A DNA stretch of 30,033 bases from Lobulomyces angularis (GCA_027604685.1 JADHYX010000271.1:1-30033); one strand, 5' to 3'; positions 11,004 through 21,881 are shown, counted from the stretch's first letter. Numbers and translations: made by a program. Notes: generated by a model from the sequence alone, not told the origin.

Positions 11004-11231
11004 ACTATTCTATTTTTTTTTAAAAAAAAAATTGAAAATAAAAAATTTTAAATTATAAAAAATAAAAAAATAAATAAATAAATAATTTTTATGTACAAAT
11101 GCTATTATTTACAGGAGTAATAACAAGAAAAAAAAAAAAAAATTTATAAAAAAAAAAAAAATAATAATAACTTTGATTAATATATTTACAATCAAAAAAA
11201 AAAAAAAAAAAAATTTTAAAATTTTTTAAAT

Positions 11232-12885
11232 TCATTCAATAAATTCCCAGATATAGTTTTTGTAGTCATTTTGAGATTTGCCGTCGATATTTTTATCGAT
11301 CGGAACTTTCCTGAAATATCTCGGTTGATGTTCAATTTGCTTGGATTTTAGAGTCTTCAAATATTTTCGTTGGTAATCTTCCAATTCCCGCTTAAACTTT
11401 GCCGCTTTGCTATAATCATTTAAATCCAAAAACTTAATTACATCCTTCCAAACATTCAAAGTATGATTATATGGCAAATCTTTACTGTATACTGGCTTAT
11501 AGCAACTGTTTTCTGTTGTGAATAAACTATCACTTTTGTCCAAAATTTTTATTTCTTTAAACAATTTTTGAGTAGCTTTCACAAAAACGTCAGATTTCCA
11601 GTCACCATGTATCTCCAAAAGAGTTTCGCCATTAGATTCATTGAAGATTTTTCCTTTGATTTTGGTTGAAGGAAAACTGTGGTTAAAAAAGTTCAAAAAA
11701 GAATTTTTTTTTAAGTCGTCATTGAATTCAACTATGCAAGTCAAACCGGTTGTAATGCATTTGATTTTTAAAAAATTTATAGGAAAAAAGGTTGCTAAAC
11801 CGTTAAAAAAAAAAGATTTGGTAGGGTAAACTAGTACATCAGGTAATTCGATTAAATAAGTTTCATTTTTTGAAGCAATGTTTAATTCCTGACGTCCTCT
11901 TTCTTTCAACAGAAAATTCAATCCAGTTCCAACGCTCAGATGGGGATCTGAAATTGAAGTAAATTTTAAATTCTTATTTTCTGATTGAAAGTTTATTGCT
12001 CTAAATTTGGATAAAAATTATATTTTATAAATTTTTAAATTCTTAAAAAATTTTTTTTTTTTTTTTATTTTCATTTATTTACGTAATTGGAGGATGATGC
12101 GATATTTGTTCAGCACAGAAAATCACATTATCAGTCTTTTCCCAATTCTCTTGCTCGTTACTTCCTGTCTCTGTTCCATTTGAAGTGATATCACATTTTA
12201 ATACTTCCCCTGCAAATAACAAGAATTAAACAAATTTTTTTTAAATCAACAAAATATATATTTTTTTTTATTTTTACTTTTCCTTTTTTAATTTACCTAT
12301 TATAGGATTTAATGGTTTTTTCAATGTATTCTATAAAAAAGAAAAAAAAAAAAAAAATTATATAAATTTTTATTAAAAATATTAAAAAAAAAAAATTTAA
12401 AAAGATAAAATAAGTGTTAAAAATAAATATTTTTTTTTTTTTTATACTGAAAAAAAAGTCATCCCACTTAATTGAAATGTTAAAACTTTAACCATCCTAT
12501 CCAATGCAGCATCTTCACAAAAGATACCATCCTCTTTATTAATTTCTAAAAATTTTTTAAAGTTACTCTTTTTTGTATGAAGAGTTAATCCTTTTATTTA
12601 ACAAAAAAAACAATTGGTAAAAATAAGTTTTAAATAAAAAAAAACCTGATATATGGTCTAATAGAGATAGTGGAGCAGACATTCCTAAGTCATCAAGAGA
12701 ACCACTGAATGACATTAGAGCTACAAAAAAATAAAAAAGAAAGGTAAAACAGAATTGTAATTCGAAAAAAAAAAAAAAATTGTACCTTTAAAGAAATTTG
12801 CGACTGAGGAGGACTTTTCCAGGTTGTTTTTGATATCATTTTTTGGATCGTTTAAATTCTGAACAAATTCAGATAAAGTAGTCAT
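11232..12885 (-). CDS. Oxysterol-binding protein-related (ORP/Osh) lipid-transfer protein, 6 exons
   Basis: Exons 12885-12786, 12720-12646, 12590-12448, 12330-12297, 12209-12083 and 12000-11232 join to 1248 nt, 415 residues, close to short yeast Osh4/6/7. There is no PH or ankyrin region; almost the whole chain is the ORD lipid-binding barrel. Signatures are KKPLNPIIGE (residues 110-119, normally KPFNPLLGE) and the family fingerprint EQISHHPP (151-158), whose His pair binds the PI4P phosphates. HGDWKSDVF and a C-terminal KFKRELEDYQRKYLK helix follow. Such proteins exchange sterol or phosphatidylserine for PI4P at membrane contact sites. Substrate choice is not readable. The EF of the family, exon phases and length all agree, so the model is secure. 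Confidence 0.95.
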
Positions 12886-13075
12886 TTTTGATTTTTTGAT
12901 TTGTGGCGTCAGTGGCTACATTTTTTTGTTGGGAACAATGAAAAAACTTGATAAAAAAAAATTTTACTTGTCATTTTTTATTTTTCATTTTTGTTGCAAA
13001 TTACAGCTATATTTTATAAATTAAATTTAAAACAAAAAACAATGATCAATTAAAAATTTTTTATGTTTTCCTTTT

Positions 13076-16000
13076 TTATTTTTCTATATATCTTTGACCT
13101 GCTTGATTTTCTAACTGACTAATTCTATTTTCGATTCTAACCAAACTGGCTCCAAGTCCTCTGACCAAATCTAGTATTATCGATAAATCATTTTGAACAT
13201 TTTCTTCAAATTTTTCAAATTTAAGTTCCAAATTTTCCACATGTTTTCCAACTGTTTCACTTGAATATGTTGTTTTGTCTTCTGTAGAACTTGCGCTCTC
13301 TACTGCAGTTGGTCTCTTTTCTTGTTTTTCGCATAATTCGTTATCTTTTAGAAGACTTTCTGTGCTTAATTTTAGCAATACTCCGTCAAGATAATTTTGA
13401 TGAATTAAAGAATTTCTATGTGAGATCGCGGAAGTGAAAGATTTTCTTGGAGTGCATGGACTTAATGAATTATCGATAATACAAGAATTCCTTTCTGAAC
13501 CGAAATTCCGCGATGGTCTACGATTGCTTTCAATCTTTTCTTCTGGACTAGACACATTTCTCGATTGTTGTTTATGAGAACCAGCTACAGTGGGAAGGCT
13601 AGCAGCTGTCGCTGTCTGCAGAGACTTTGCCACTACAGACGCTCTTCGCTGATGACTGATAGTTGAATTTCTTCGCATCGCTTGATCCTCAGTAACTACT
13701 TTAAGATTAAAAGTATTTGAAGGATTCGTTGAAACTGAATTTCTTGAGATAGTATTATTCGGAGAGGCAGGGTTGGTTACATGCGTAGAATTTTTTCTTT
13801 TTCTTACTAATGGTGAAATATTATTGTTTTTCATGTATTCCAAAACTTGCTCTGGTAAAAAACTTAATAACTTAACAAAAAAAAAAATTAAACTAATTTT
13901 AAAACTTGAATCGAAAAAAATCAATATTTTACTAAATTTTCGATGTCAAAAACGTCCTCATAGTCACTGTATCTGACAAATTTCACATTTTCCCACGATC
14001 TGGGAAATACACATCGTCCATATAAGCCATTATCAGAAAATACTTTTTGTAGGTTAGTGTATTTAATATCACCCAGTCCGATAATAAATAATGATAATGG
14101 AATTTTATCTGTCGCCAAAAGTGCCCTAATAGTGTTTTCAAAATCAATTGAATCGCTTTCAGTAAAAATTGTATAAACGGAATATGTTTGAACATTAGCT
14201 TCCATTTTGACTTTTATTGATTCAACAATTTCATTAATTATCTTTTTTTATAATTTATTTAAAAAAAAAAAAAAAAAAAAAAAATGAGTGAAAAAAAAAA
14301 AAATACTCATAAAAAACAAAAGTTGGAAAAAGAAATAAAAGAAGTAGAAGAAGAAGAGAAAAAAATTTTAAAGCAGGAGATAAAAAAAGAAAAAAGATTA
14401 ATAGCAGAACCTTTAACGAGAAAAGAATTTTTACCGTATGGAAATGTGATTCAAGGACCAAAAAAAAATGAGATGATTTTTGGTTCAGATGCAAACCAAG
14501 GTACAGCCAAAAGGTTTTTTTTTTTTTTTTTTTNNNNNNNNNNAAAATTGTTTTATCTTTAGAGGGTAATTTAGTCGATGAATTGTTACTGATTAGAGAT
14601 TCAAATTCAATTTCATCATTTTTTCGAATAAGTGTTCCGTAAGTTTCCAATGCTTTTTCATGACCAATAGTTGTATGCTATAAAAACAATTACTTTTTTA
14701 ATTTAATTTTTTTTACCTCCTCAATTCCGTCATTTAAGTCAAAGGTGTATTTATCACCGGCAATATATTTTATATTTGAGGTATCAAAACCAATTAAATC
14801 AATGAGTTTTGTACTGCTTCGGGTGTAATTTTCTAAAAGTGATCCGAATGATGCAATGCAAGAGGAAACAAGGTCGTAACAGTTAGCTACAATGATAAAA
14901 AATAGTATCAAAAAAATAAATATCATGTCGATGATAATATTACTTGAAAAACTTGTATCAATAGCGAACCCAACTGCAAATTTAAGTCCACCCGCCATAT
15001 AATCTAAGAAAAAAATTATTGAAATTAATATAAAGAAACTAAGCTTAGAACATAGTATATATTTTTTTTTGTTGGTTTACCCAAGAAAGAGCAACTTTTC
15101 TCGTATTTCAAACAACTAACCTTAAAAAAACCAGAATTTTTATATGTTGGTAATATTCCAGATTTTTGACCAGATTTTGCTGATTTTTTTCTTTCATTAA
15201 TTAACTCAAAATCCAAATTGTTTCCAATTTCTCCTCTTAATTCACTTAGTGTAGTCTGGAATGATCCAACAAATTCATCTACCTCACCAAATTTTTTTTT
15301 TGCATTAAAAACTAAATTAAAAAAAAAAAAAAAAAAAAAAATTGGTTTCTTTTGATTAAAAAAATTTTTTTTTTTTTTTTTTTTAAACAGTTACCCTCAA
15401 ATTTAAGTAAACAATCATCATTCAAATCGCACTCATTTATAATCTTATTTAAATTTACCACTAAATTTTGAAAATGTGGTTCAAAATTTTTTAATATAAT
15501 TTCACTTTTGTACAGAACTTCTACAAAAAAATTTTAAATAATTTTCGTTTTATTTTTAATTTTTTTTTTTTAATAAAAATAATCTTTTTTCCTTTAAAGT
15601 TTACCAAAATTTTTATTTTGTATATTTGATTTATGAATTGTAAAAAAAGAACACATTTTATTAAATAGTTGTTTTTCAAATTTAGCAGAAAAAGACAATC
15701 TAAAAGTAAAATTTTTTGTATAGGTTGAGTGAGTAGTAGAATTAAAAGGTTTAAAAAAAAAGAGAAATGAATTATGTTTATTCTTATTTTCTTTTCAGTT
15801 TCTTACGTGACTACAACATCTTCAGTCCTATATACAGGTGTTACTCTTAAAAAACTTGAATTTTTTTGTAAATTTTCATTCACTAAATTCAATGTTTTTG
15901 TATCATGTTCACAAACTGTTAAAAAAAGAATTAAAATCAAAATTTTATATAAGAAATAAAAAAAGAAAAGAGTTACTGATATCCTCCAACAAACACTCAA

Positions 16001-16378
16001 CAGAACCCAATATACTGTAATGTTCATAATCTTGATCATAGTACCCATGGACATCAACTACCACAAATTTCAATTCCAGCTTTTTACAAAATTCATAATT
16101 TATTACGAAGTATTTTTCAAAATCGGGATTTAGATTATTTTGAATAATTTCAGAATGTTGAGGTTTAATATTCCATATTAGGACTTCTAAATTTGAATCG
16201 AATTCCTTTAGATAGAGTAAAACCATTGGAAATATATTTGATATTGCTGAATTTTCATTTCTAGATTTTAAATTTCTTTTTTTTTTTTTTATTTTTCATT
16301 CATTAAAAAATTAAAAATGTTTTATTTTTTTTAGTACCTGCACGATATTTTCAAACAAATTTTTTCTAACTTTCTCAT
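13076..16378 (-). CDS. Copine with long Ser/Arg-rich C-terminal tail; broken by assembly gap
   Basis: Exons 16378-16338, 16260-15977, 15915-15807, 15699-15605, 15520-15395, 15311-15081, 15003-14944, 14886-14717, 14677-14590, then 14241-13933 and 13870-13076. The C2A domain follows the start (ICLKISCRNENSAISN, IQNNLNPDFEKYF) and C2B follows it (LSFSAKFEKQLF). The linker reads LDFELINERKKSAK, then TYKNSGFF and SFLDYMAGGLKFAVGFAID, which is unmistakably copine. The A-domain has MIDAS DTSFS (Asp311-Ser315), then IINEIVESIKV, IPLSLFIIGLGD and LPEQVLEYMKNNN. Copines are calcium-dependent phospholipid-binding proteins of membrane signalling. About 240 extra C-terminal residues carry repeated basophilic phosphosite motifs and a final coiled coil. 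Exon 9 ends in phase 1 but the next exon opens in phase 0, so sequence is missing or misjoined around 14242-14589. Confidence 0.9.
14284..14513 (+). CDS. Ureidoglycolate lyase, first exon only (partial)
   Basis: From the ATG at 14284, about 40 Lys/Glu-rich residues precede LIAEPLTRKEFLPYGNVIQ and then GSDANQGTAKR. These match the start of ureidoglycolate lyase (yeast Dal3 family), which splits ureidoglycolate into glyoxylate and urea in allantoin use as a nitrogen source. The exon ends at a GTTTTTT donor and runs into a T-run and the 10-N gap. No continuation in a compatible phase follows. The piece lies inside the copine locus on the opposite strand, bounded by homopolymers (A-run to 14283, T-run from 14515). 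The K/E-rich leader is unusual for the family. It is either a fragment placed here by assembly error or a genuine nested, incomplete copy. Confidence 0.75.
14534..14543. other. Assembly gap (10 N)
   Basis: Ten undetermined bases follow an 18- to 19-base T-run. Ten is a placeholder length, so the true size and even the adjacency of the flanks are unknown. The gap cuts both the copine and the ureidoglycolate lyase models. Confidence 0.98.
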
Positions 16379-17190
16379 TTATATTTTTCTAAAATTATTT
16401 AAAAGAAAAAAAAAATAAACAACGTGAATTTCATTCGTAATCAATTCTTTACAAACCAAAAAATTAATTTATTAAAAATTAATAAAATATTTTAAAGTTG
16501 AAAAATGTTAAGCTTTTTATTTTTTAATTAATTTTTATTGTAATTTTATTTTAAGAAAAACTATTTAACTATAAAAAAACAATTAAAATAAAAAAAATTT
16601 TTTTTTTATTTTATTATTTTTTTTTTATTTTCACCATTTTTTTTTTTGTTTTTTTTATCTCTTTTATTTATATGTTGTGGTAAAAATTTAGTATGACATG
16701 TTTGATTAAAAATAGTATGATTGGTTAGTGCATGCGTCATATCTTTTTTTTTTCTCCTTCGGGCTAAAATATTTTTTTGATATAAAGTGTTTGTGTAACA
16801 TGATTGGCACTTTCAATTGGATTTCTTTGGATTATATCACTTTATACATCTATTTGTCGCTACTTTGTGTTAAGAATTCCAAATCATCGAAATATGAACA
16901 ATTAAAGGAGCTAAAAACAGCAAGTTGTTACAGAGTCAAAAAGATGAAAAAGAATGGATTGTCATTCGAGTTGCAATTTTGTTTCTGGCGCATATAGATT
17001 TGATTGATTCTCCTTTTCGAAAAGCATATACGGTAGCAAACTTGAATTTTTCTGAATGATGCTTTTGGTTACTTTGGATGATTTTTTTTCGGATAGCGTA
17101 ATATCCACTCGTGTCAAAATTATTATACAGTAGCCCAAATGTGAAAAAAGATTAGGTTCTTAACACAAGTAGGATACTACTAAAAATTCT
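16379..17190. other. Intergenic region with inverted and direct repeat arms
   Basis: Upstream of the copine, these 812 bases start as AT-rich spacer and become more GC-balanced from about 16690. An open frame at 16728-16997 (+) matches nothing I know and has no introns or family motif, so it is not called. An imperfect inverted repeat links 16861-16875 with 17156-17171 (core TTCTTAACACAA). A direct repeat arm lies at 17111-17149. Together these look like remnants of a repeat family rather than a gene. Confidence 0.5.
17111..17149. repeat. Direct repeat arm, left copy
   Basis: Sequence of the form TGTCAAAA..TATTATA...GCCCAAATGT.AAAAAA. A second copy is at 17971-18006 in the same orientation. 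The left copy has a 5-base insertion (CAGTA region) relative to the right one. The two arms bracket the frameshifted gene at 17191-17738. Confidence 0.7.
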
Positions 17191-17738
17191 TTATTCATAA
17201 ATTCCAGAAGCTAAACAAATAATATTCTTTTCACTATTGATTCCATCTGAACACAAAGCGTTTAAAATTGCTTTACCAAAGCTCTGTGCCTTTCCATTTT
17301 TCAAATATTTTTCGATAAGCTTGATCAACCCGTCCTTTGTTTGAAGAATATCAGTATCTACTTGATGACAATCAACTAAACGAGGCTCCTTCATAGATGC
17401 AAAGGTATCCAATAGGTCCCGGATATCAAATTCGTAGTCGGACGGTAATTGAGTTTCAACTTTGAAACAATATTTTGAACTGTGTCATTCAAATATCGTT
17501 TATCAGCGTAAAGATTGGACATTGTTGTTTTTTCGTATTTTCGTAAACCCAACGCTTTTGAAACCCAAGACTCAAAACCAAATGCAATTTCTCCCAATGC
17601 TTTCTTTTCCTCGAAAAGAACATTTTTCTCTTCTAGTTCAGAAACTCGAGTTTCTAAATTATCGGAGTCATCCAAAACATCAAGACTATCATCCATAAAT
17701 TCTTCATGGATAATATCGGCAAGCATTTTTGACTCCAT
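17191..17738 (-). pseudogene. Frameshifted coiled-coil protein gene of unknown family
   Basis: Two overlapping frames together read as one protein of about 180 residues. The upstream frame starts at ATG 17738 (MESKMLADIIHEEF...) and contains an acidic stretch and a short coiled coil (NLETRVSELEEKNVLFEEKK), then FGFESWVSKALGL. Near 17455-17465 the coding signal moves to another frame, which continues PSDYEFDIRDLLDTF and KDGLIKLIEKYLKNGKAQSF to the stop at 17191. No plausible GT-AG intron lies at the switch, so a one-base indel or sequencing error is likely. Base composition is visibly more GC-balanced than neighbouring genes. I do not recognise the family. The flanking repeats suggest a mobile or repeated origin. 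Confidence 0.5.
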
Positions 17739-17748
17739 AAAGATTTAA

Positions 17749-18241
17749 AATATAAAATAAATAAAAATTACCTTGTTTAAATGGTGTTTGATGTACGGTA
17801 TGTAGAGTTACTGATACTTTATCCTTTTTGGTCCGTTTGGCTAGTGGCTCCTCTTTAATTTGTCCCAAACGTTTGTTGAGTCTGCTCTGTCTCTATATAG
17901 TTTGATTATTAACGGGAGTTGCAAAAAACGAAAAGATTCAGCCAACCTTGTTGAACAAATTTTCTGGAAAGATGTCAAAAATATTATAGCCCAAATGTAA
18001 AAAAACATATGGCGCAAGCACCAAGAATATGTTTCTATAGTCACAAAATACAAAATTTTTTTTGGTATTTAATACCAAATTACACATTTTTTTTTCAAAA
18101 AAAAAAACTTGGTTAATTTATTTAAGAAAAATAAAATAAACTTCTGCATTATTATATGGCTAATTTTAATTTTTTTTAAAAAAAACAAAATGTAGTAGAG
18201 TTAAAATTAATTAAAATAGGTTTCACTGCATTTTTTTGCAA
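17749..18241. other. Spacer with possible degraded coding sequence and right repeat arm
   Basis: On the - strand about 17765-17900 reads open in one frame (for example LNKRLGQIKEEPLAKRTKKD and HTVHQTPFKQ), then reaches a GTAATT donor-like site. It may be an upstream exon of the frameshifted gene, but phases do not join cleanly. The right direct-repeat arm is at 17971-18006. The remainder is plain AT-rich spacer before the F-box gene's stop. Confidence 0.35.
17971..18006. repeat. Direct repeat arm, right copy
   Basis: Second copy of the element at 17111-17149, sharing TGTCAAAA, TATTATA and GCCCAAATGT followed by an A-run. The copies are about 860 bases apart. Confidence 0.7.
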
Positions 18242-19867
18242 TTAAACTTGATAAGATTTGACTTTTGAAAACAAAAAACTTGTCAAGCTGTTTAATGGAA
18301 TTTCACTATTATTTCCATTAGTTTCGATGTGGTAATTTATCTGCAACAATTATAAAAATTCACTGAATTAAGAAATAGATAAATACAAAAATTACCCAGT
18401 TTAATTTATCCAAATTTCTTCTTCTACTACTGCCAATACTTAAGGATAGAAAAAACTTTGTCTCCAATCTGACAAAATCCAATAGGTTAAGGCTTAAATT
18501 ACCTTCTTCCTTTCCATCTACTTCAATTATCTTAAATTCCCAACTACCAAACAATAAATTACCGACTTGACCACTTGACGTACCACTACTAACCGCCAAC
18601 TCTCTATTTAGTTCCTTTAATAAATCCTTTTCCATTTTTTTGTAACTTTTTTTATTTAATGACATCAAATTTAAATTATATAAATCGCTTAATTCTTTTA
18701 ATATGGTAATCAGGTTATTGTTATTCAAAATATCGGTGACAACTTTTTTAGGCTCGAGTGTAGTAGTAAAAAATAAACATGAATTGTTTTTAAAGAATCT
18801 AATATAGCGAAAATATGATATAATGTGAATAGGTTGATTAAATAAAGCTTCATTAAAACCATGGCGAAAATAATTTAACCGTGAAATATAACATCCATTA
18901 AACCTTATTCTTTTAAGAAAAATCAAAAGGTAAATAAAAAATAATTATTAATGATATCTAATCACCTTGGCTTAGTTAACAAGACGTTTTTCCAACAATT
19001 ATTATAAATTCTAAAATCTTTATTGGTTACATTGTTAAAATATGAGTGCACATGTTCTGACAACCTAAAGTTAAAGTTCGAAATGTAAATTTTTTTTATA
19101 TTAGAGTAATTTAAAATTAAAAAAAATGAGGAGGAACTGCTATACTAATGCACATAATAATTACCATCTAAACATAGATTGTTCATGTACTAATGAGTTG
19201 AAGTGTTTGTTTACTGAACTTAAACTTTCAAAGGCAGAAAAATCTTGGATGAGAACGAACTTTAATATATTACTTATAATTTCATTGGGAAAAAGTATGA
19301 AGTCGACGTTGCATATGTTGTCTGACTGTTTTTTTGAACTTTTCACGTTGCCAGTTTGATTCAACTCTTTCGTCGCTTGATGTAAGATTTTTTTTTGTAA
19401 TTCCTTTTCTTTTCTAGCTTTTTCTATCGCATTGAATTTCAGTATGTAATTTCTATAGGTTTCTTCTACTGATGGGTCAACTAAAAAAAAGGGTGTTTTA
19501 AATTAACAAATATCAGAATCAAAAATTCGAAATTTTAATACTTTTTAATGCTTTTCTATATTCGGCTATAGCACTAGATAAGTTTCCTTCACTTGGAAAA
19601 AAAAAAGAAAACGATAATAATGAAATTAAGAAAAAAAATTAGCATATTTTTGTACTATTCATTATCAGCTCCCAACTTATACAATTTCAAAGCTTTTTCT
19701 TTTTCTGCTGGAGTAACATTTTGATAAGCGTTACCAATTCCCGAATCATCCTTACAATCTGGAAATTGAGTTTTTAATTTATTATTTTTTTCTGAAAGTT
19801 CAGAAACCCACATAAGTCTAAATTCCGATAAAATTTCGTTGGAAATTTCGGATGGTATGGATTGCAT
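18242..19867 (-). CDS. F-box protein of the FBXO9/Hrt3 family, 6 exons
   Basis: Exons 19867-19656, 19591-19542, 19480-19165, 19064-18966, 18909-18396 and 18340-18242 join to 1290 nt, 429 residues. Order of parts: a short N-terminus (FRLMWVSELSEK), a TPR/MIT-like helix pair (KLYKLGADNEYEGNLSSAIA), and the F-box from about residue 151 (FPNEIISNILKFVLIQDF). A C-terminal beta domain follows, with RIRFNGCYISRLNYFRHG, YFRYIRFFKNNSCLFFTTT and a final LNSLTSFLFSKVKSYQV. This architecture and the IRF-GxYIS / YYRY-RFF blocks are those of animal FBXO9 and yeast Hrt3. Such proteins are substrate receptors of SCF (Skp1-Cul1-F-box) ubiquitin ligases. The substrate is unknown. The model is secure. Confidence 0.94.
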
Positions 19868-20538
19868 TTATTTAAATAATAATTGATTCCAAAAAAATTA
19901 AAAGTAAAAAGAGAGAAGTAAAGTATAAGCAAATCAATAAAGAATTTACAAAAAATTTTCTTTTTTAAAAAAAAAAAATTTTTTATTGAGATGATGTAAA
20001 TAAAATTTCAAATTAATTTTTCACTTTAGATATAAGTTGAGTTTATTTTTGTGGGAAGAACAGAATAGCATTAGATGATAGTTTTTACTATAATTTCATA
20101 TAATGGAATGAAGTGCCGCAACCTGCGTCCAGAAGTTTTGATATTAACTTTCTAAGATAGTTGAATGATTGTAGAATAGTTGTTCATCATCAGTTGTTAT
20201 CCAATGGCCGTTCAGCATTAGTCGTTAAACACTAGGTGTGTAGCATTAGTTGTAAAACACTAATTGTTCAACGCTAGTTATTCAACCTTAGTTGTCCATT
20301 ATTTGTTCAGCGTTAGTACATATCTGGTTTCATTGCATTTTTTATGAGTTAGTAAAGGTAGGAAGCACGTCTGTCTGAGAAGAAATGTTGAAATTAAACT
20401 TGTAGCTTCATTTTCGAATTAGAAATCACGGAAAAATATTATTAATCCATTCTTTACAAAACAAGTATATAAAACACAAAAAAAATTTCGGAAAATTTTA
20501 AAAAAAAATAATTACTTTGAAGTTCATTCAACGCAGTA
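19868..20538. promoter_or_regulatory. Divergent intergenic region holding a minisatellite
   Basis: These 671 bases separate the divergent starts of the F-box and aldo-keto reductase genes. The middle, about 20100-20400, is clearly less AT-biased than the flanks and contains the 14-base tandem repeat listed separately. No coding frame was recognised. Confidence 0.5.
20161..20316. repeat. Diverged 14-base tandem repeat (minisatellite)
   Basis: About eleven imperfect copies with consensus TTGTTCAACACTAG. One copy at 20161-20174 is followed by a 5-base break. Contiguous 14-base units then run from 20180: TTGTTCATCATCAG, TTGTTATCCAATGG, CCGTTCAGCATTAG, TCGTTAAACACTAG, GTGTGTAGCATTAG, TTGTAAAACACTAA, TTGTTCAACGCTAG, TTATTCAACCTTAG, and shorter last units to 20316. 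The period is not a multiple of three, so it is non-coding. Copies are individually diverged, indicating an old array. Confidence 0.85.
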
Positions 20539-21881
20539 ATGGAATACAGATTTTTAGGAAACAGTGGTTTGAAAGTTAGCGTCCTTTCTATTGGAGGGTG
20601 GTTAACCTATGGTAACTCACAATTTTAGACCATAGTTTCTTTTAACAACCTCTTTCAAAGGTGGTACTATGGACCAAGATCCTACTGCAAAATGTCTAAA
20701 AGCTGCTTATGATGCTGGAATTAACTTTTTTGGTATTTTCTCAATACAAAGCATTTTTATACATGTCATTTCAACTGTTTTAACTTACCTTTTTTTTTTT
20801 TAAAAAAAATTAAACCTAGACACTGCTGAAGCTTATGCTGACGGTAACTCAGAAATCTTGATGGGTAAAGTCATCAAAGAGTTTGGTTGGAAACGTAGTG
20901 ATCTAGTCATTTCAACCAAAATTTACTGGGGAGGAAAAGGCCCTAATGATAAAGGATTGTCAAGAAAACACATTATTGAAGGTACCAATGCATCTCTTGC
21001 TAGATTGCAAATGGTAAAAAAAATAACTTTTTTTTTTCTTGACATAATTTTTTTTTTAAAATAATTACAGGACTATGTAGATTTAATTTATGCTCATAGA
21101 CCTGATAACTTCACTCCTGTAAGTTCTTAAAAATATTGATGGAAACTCACTTTTAAAATTTAGATGGAAGAAATTGTTAGAGCTTTTAATCACGTTATTA
21201 ACACTGGAAAAGCATTTTATTGGGGTACTAGTGAATGGTCTGCTGAACAAATAACAGATGCCCATCGCGTTGCTGAAAAATTGCACTTAGTTGGCCCATT
21301 GATGGAACAACCACAGTACAATATGTTGCATAGAGAAAGATTTGAAAAAGAATATGCTCCTCTTTACAAAAAATACGGGCTAGGTACAACAATTTGGTCG
21401 CCTTTGGCAACAGGAATTCTCACTGGTGTAAGATGCTACCAAAAAATTTTATTCGTTCTACAACTAACAACTACTATAGAAATACAATGATGGAATTCCA
21501 CCTGATTCTAGATTAGCATCTGATAGTGCCTTTATTAAAAATATTGGCTTAAAAGCTTTCCAGAGAGAGGGTCAAGTAAAAATCGAAAAGGTTAAAAAAT
21601 TAAAACCTATAGCTGATAAATTAGGCTGTTCCTTAGCACAATTAGCGTTAGCTTGGTGCGTTAAAAACCCTAATGTAAGCAGTGTCATCACAGGAGCTTC
21701 AAAACCAGAGCAAGTATTGGAAAATGTTAAATGTTTAAAATATGTTGATTTATTAACTCCAGAAATCATGGTAAGTTTAAAATTAAAATTATTTTTGTAT
21801 AACACCTCTTTAAATAAATTATAGAATGAAATTGACGAAGCTTTAGATAACAAACCAACCCCTGAAGTTGATAGATTTTAA
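20539..21881 (+). CDS. Kv-beta-like aldo-keto reductase (AKR6 type), 7 exons
   Basis: Exons 20539-20611, 20661-20732, 20820-21013, 21071-21118, 21164-21427, 21480-21770 and 21825-21881 join to 999 nt, 332 residues, the normal length. The catalytic tetrad is intact: Asp49 and Tyr54 in [10 protein letters not shown], Lys82 in ISTKIYWGG, and His122 in [36 protein letters not shown] and the cofactor-binding [17 protein letters not shown] follow the potassium-channel beta-subunit branch, also common in plants and fungi as free enzymes. It should reduce aldehydes or ketones with NADPH in the cytosol. No N-terminal inactivation peptide is present, so a channel role is not implied. The tetrad His position is Asn in many animal Kv-beta proteins. 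Confidence 0.95.

Noticed and set aside
14562..14640. + strand open frame (NLVDELLLIRD...FFRISVP) as a second exon of ureidoglycolate lyase
   Set aside because: It cannot be joined in frame to the first exon, no later lyase exon follows, and the opposite strand is a copine exon in correct phase with its upstream neighbour. Probably an antisense shadow.
16728..16997. 89-codon + strand open frame
   Set aside because: No recognisable domain, no intron, no upstream signal, and it lies in a repeat-bearing spacer. Insufficient to call a gene.
17841..18053. - strand open frame with hydrophobic segment (FFYIWAIIFLT)
   Set aside because: It overlaps the right repeat arm, and the left copy of the arm is full of stops in the same frame; no family match.
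20161..20316. CRISPR array
   Set aside because: The repeats are only 14 bases, contiguous without spacers, diverged, and in a eukaryotic genome.
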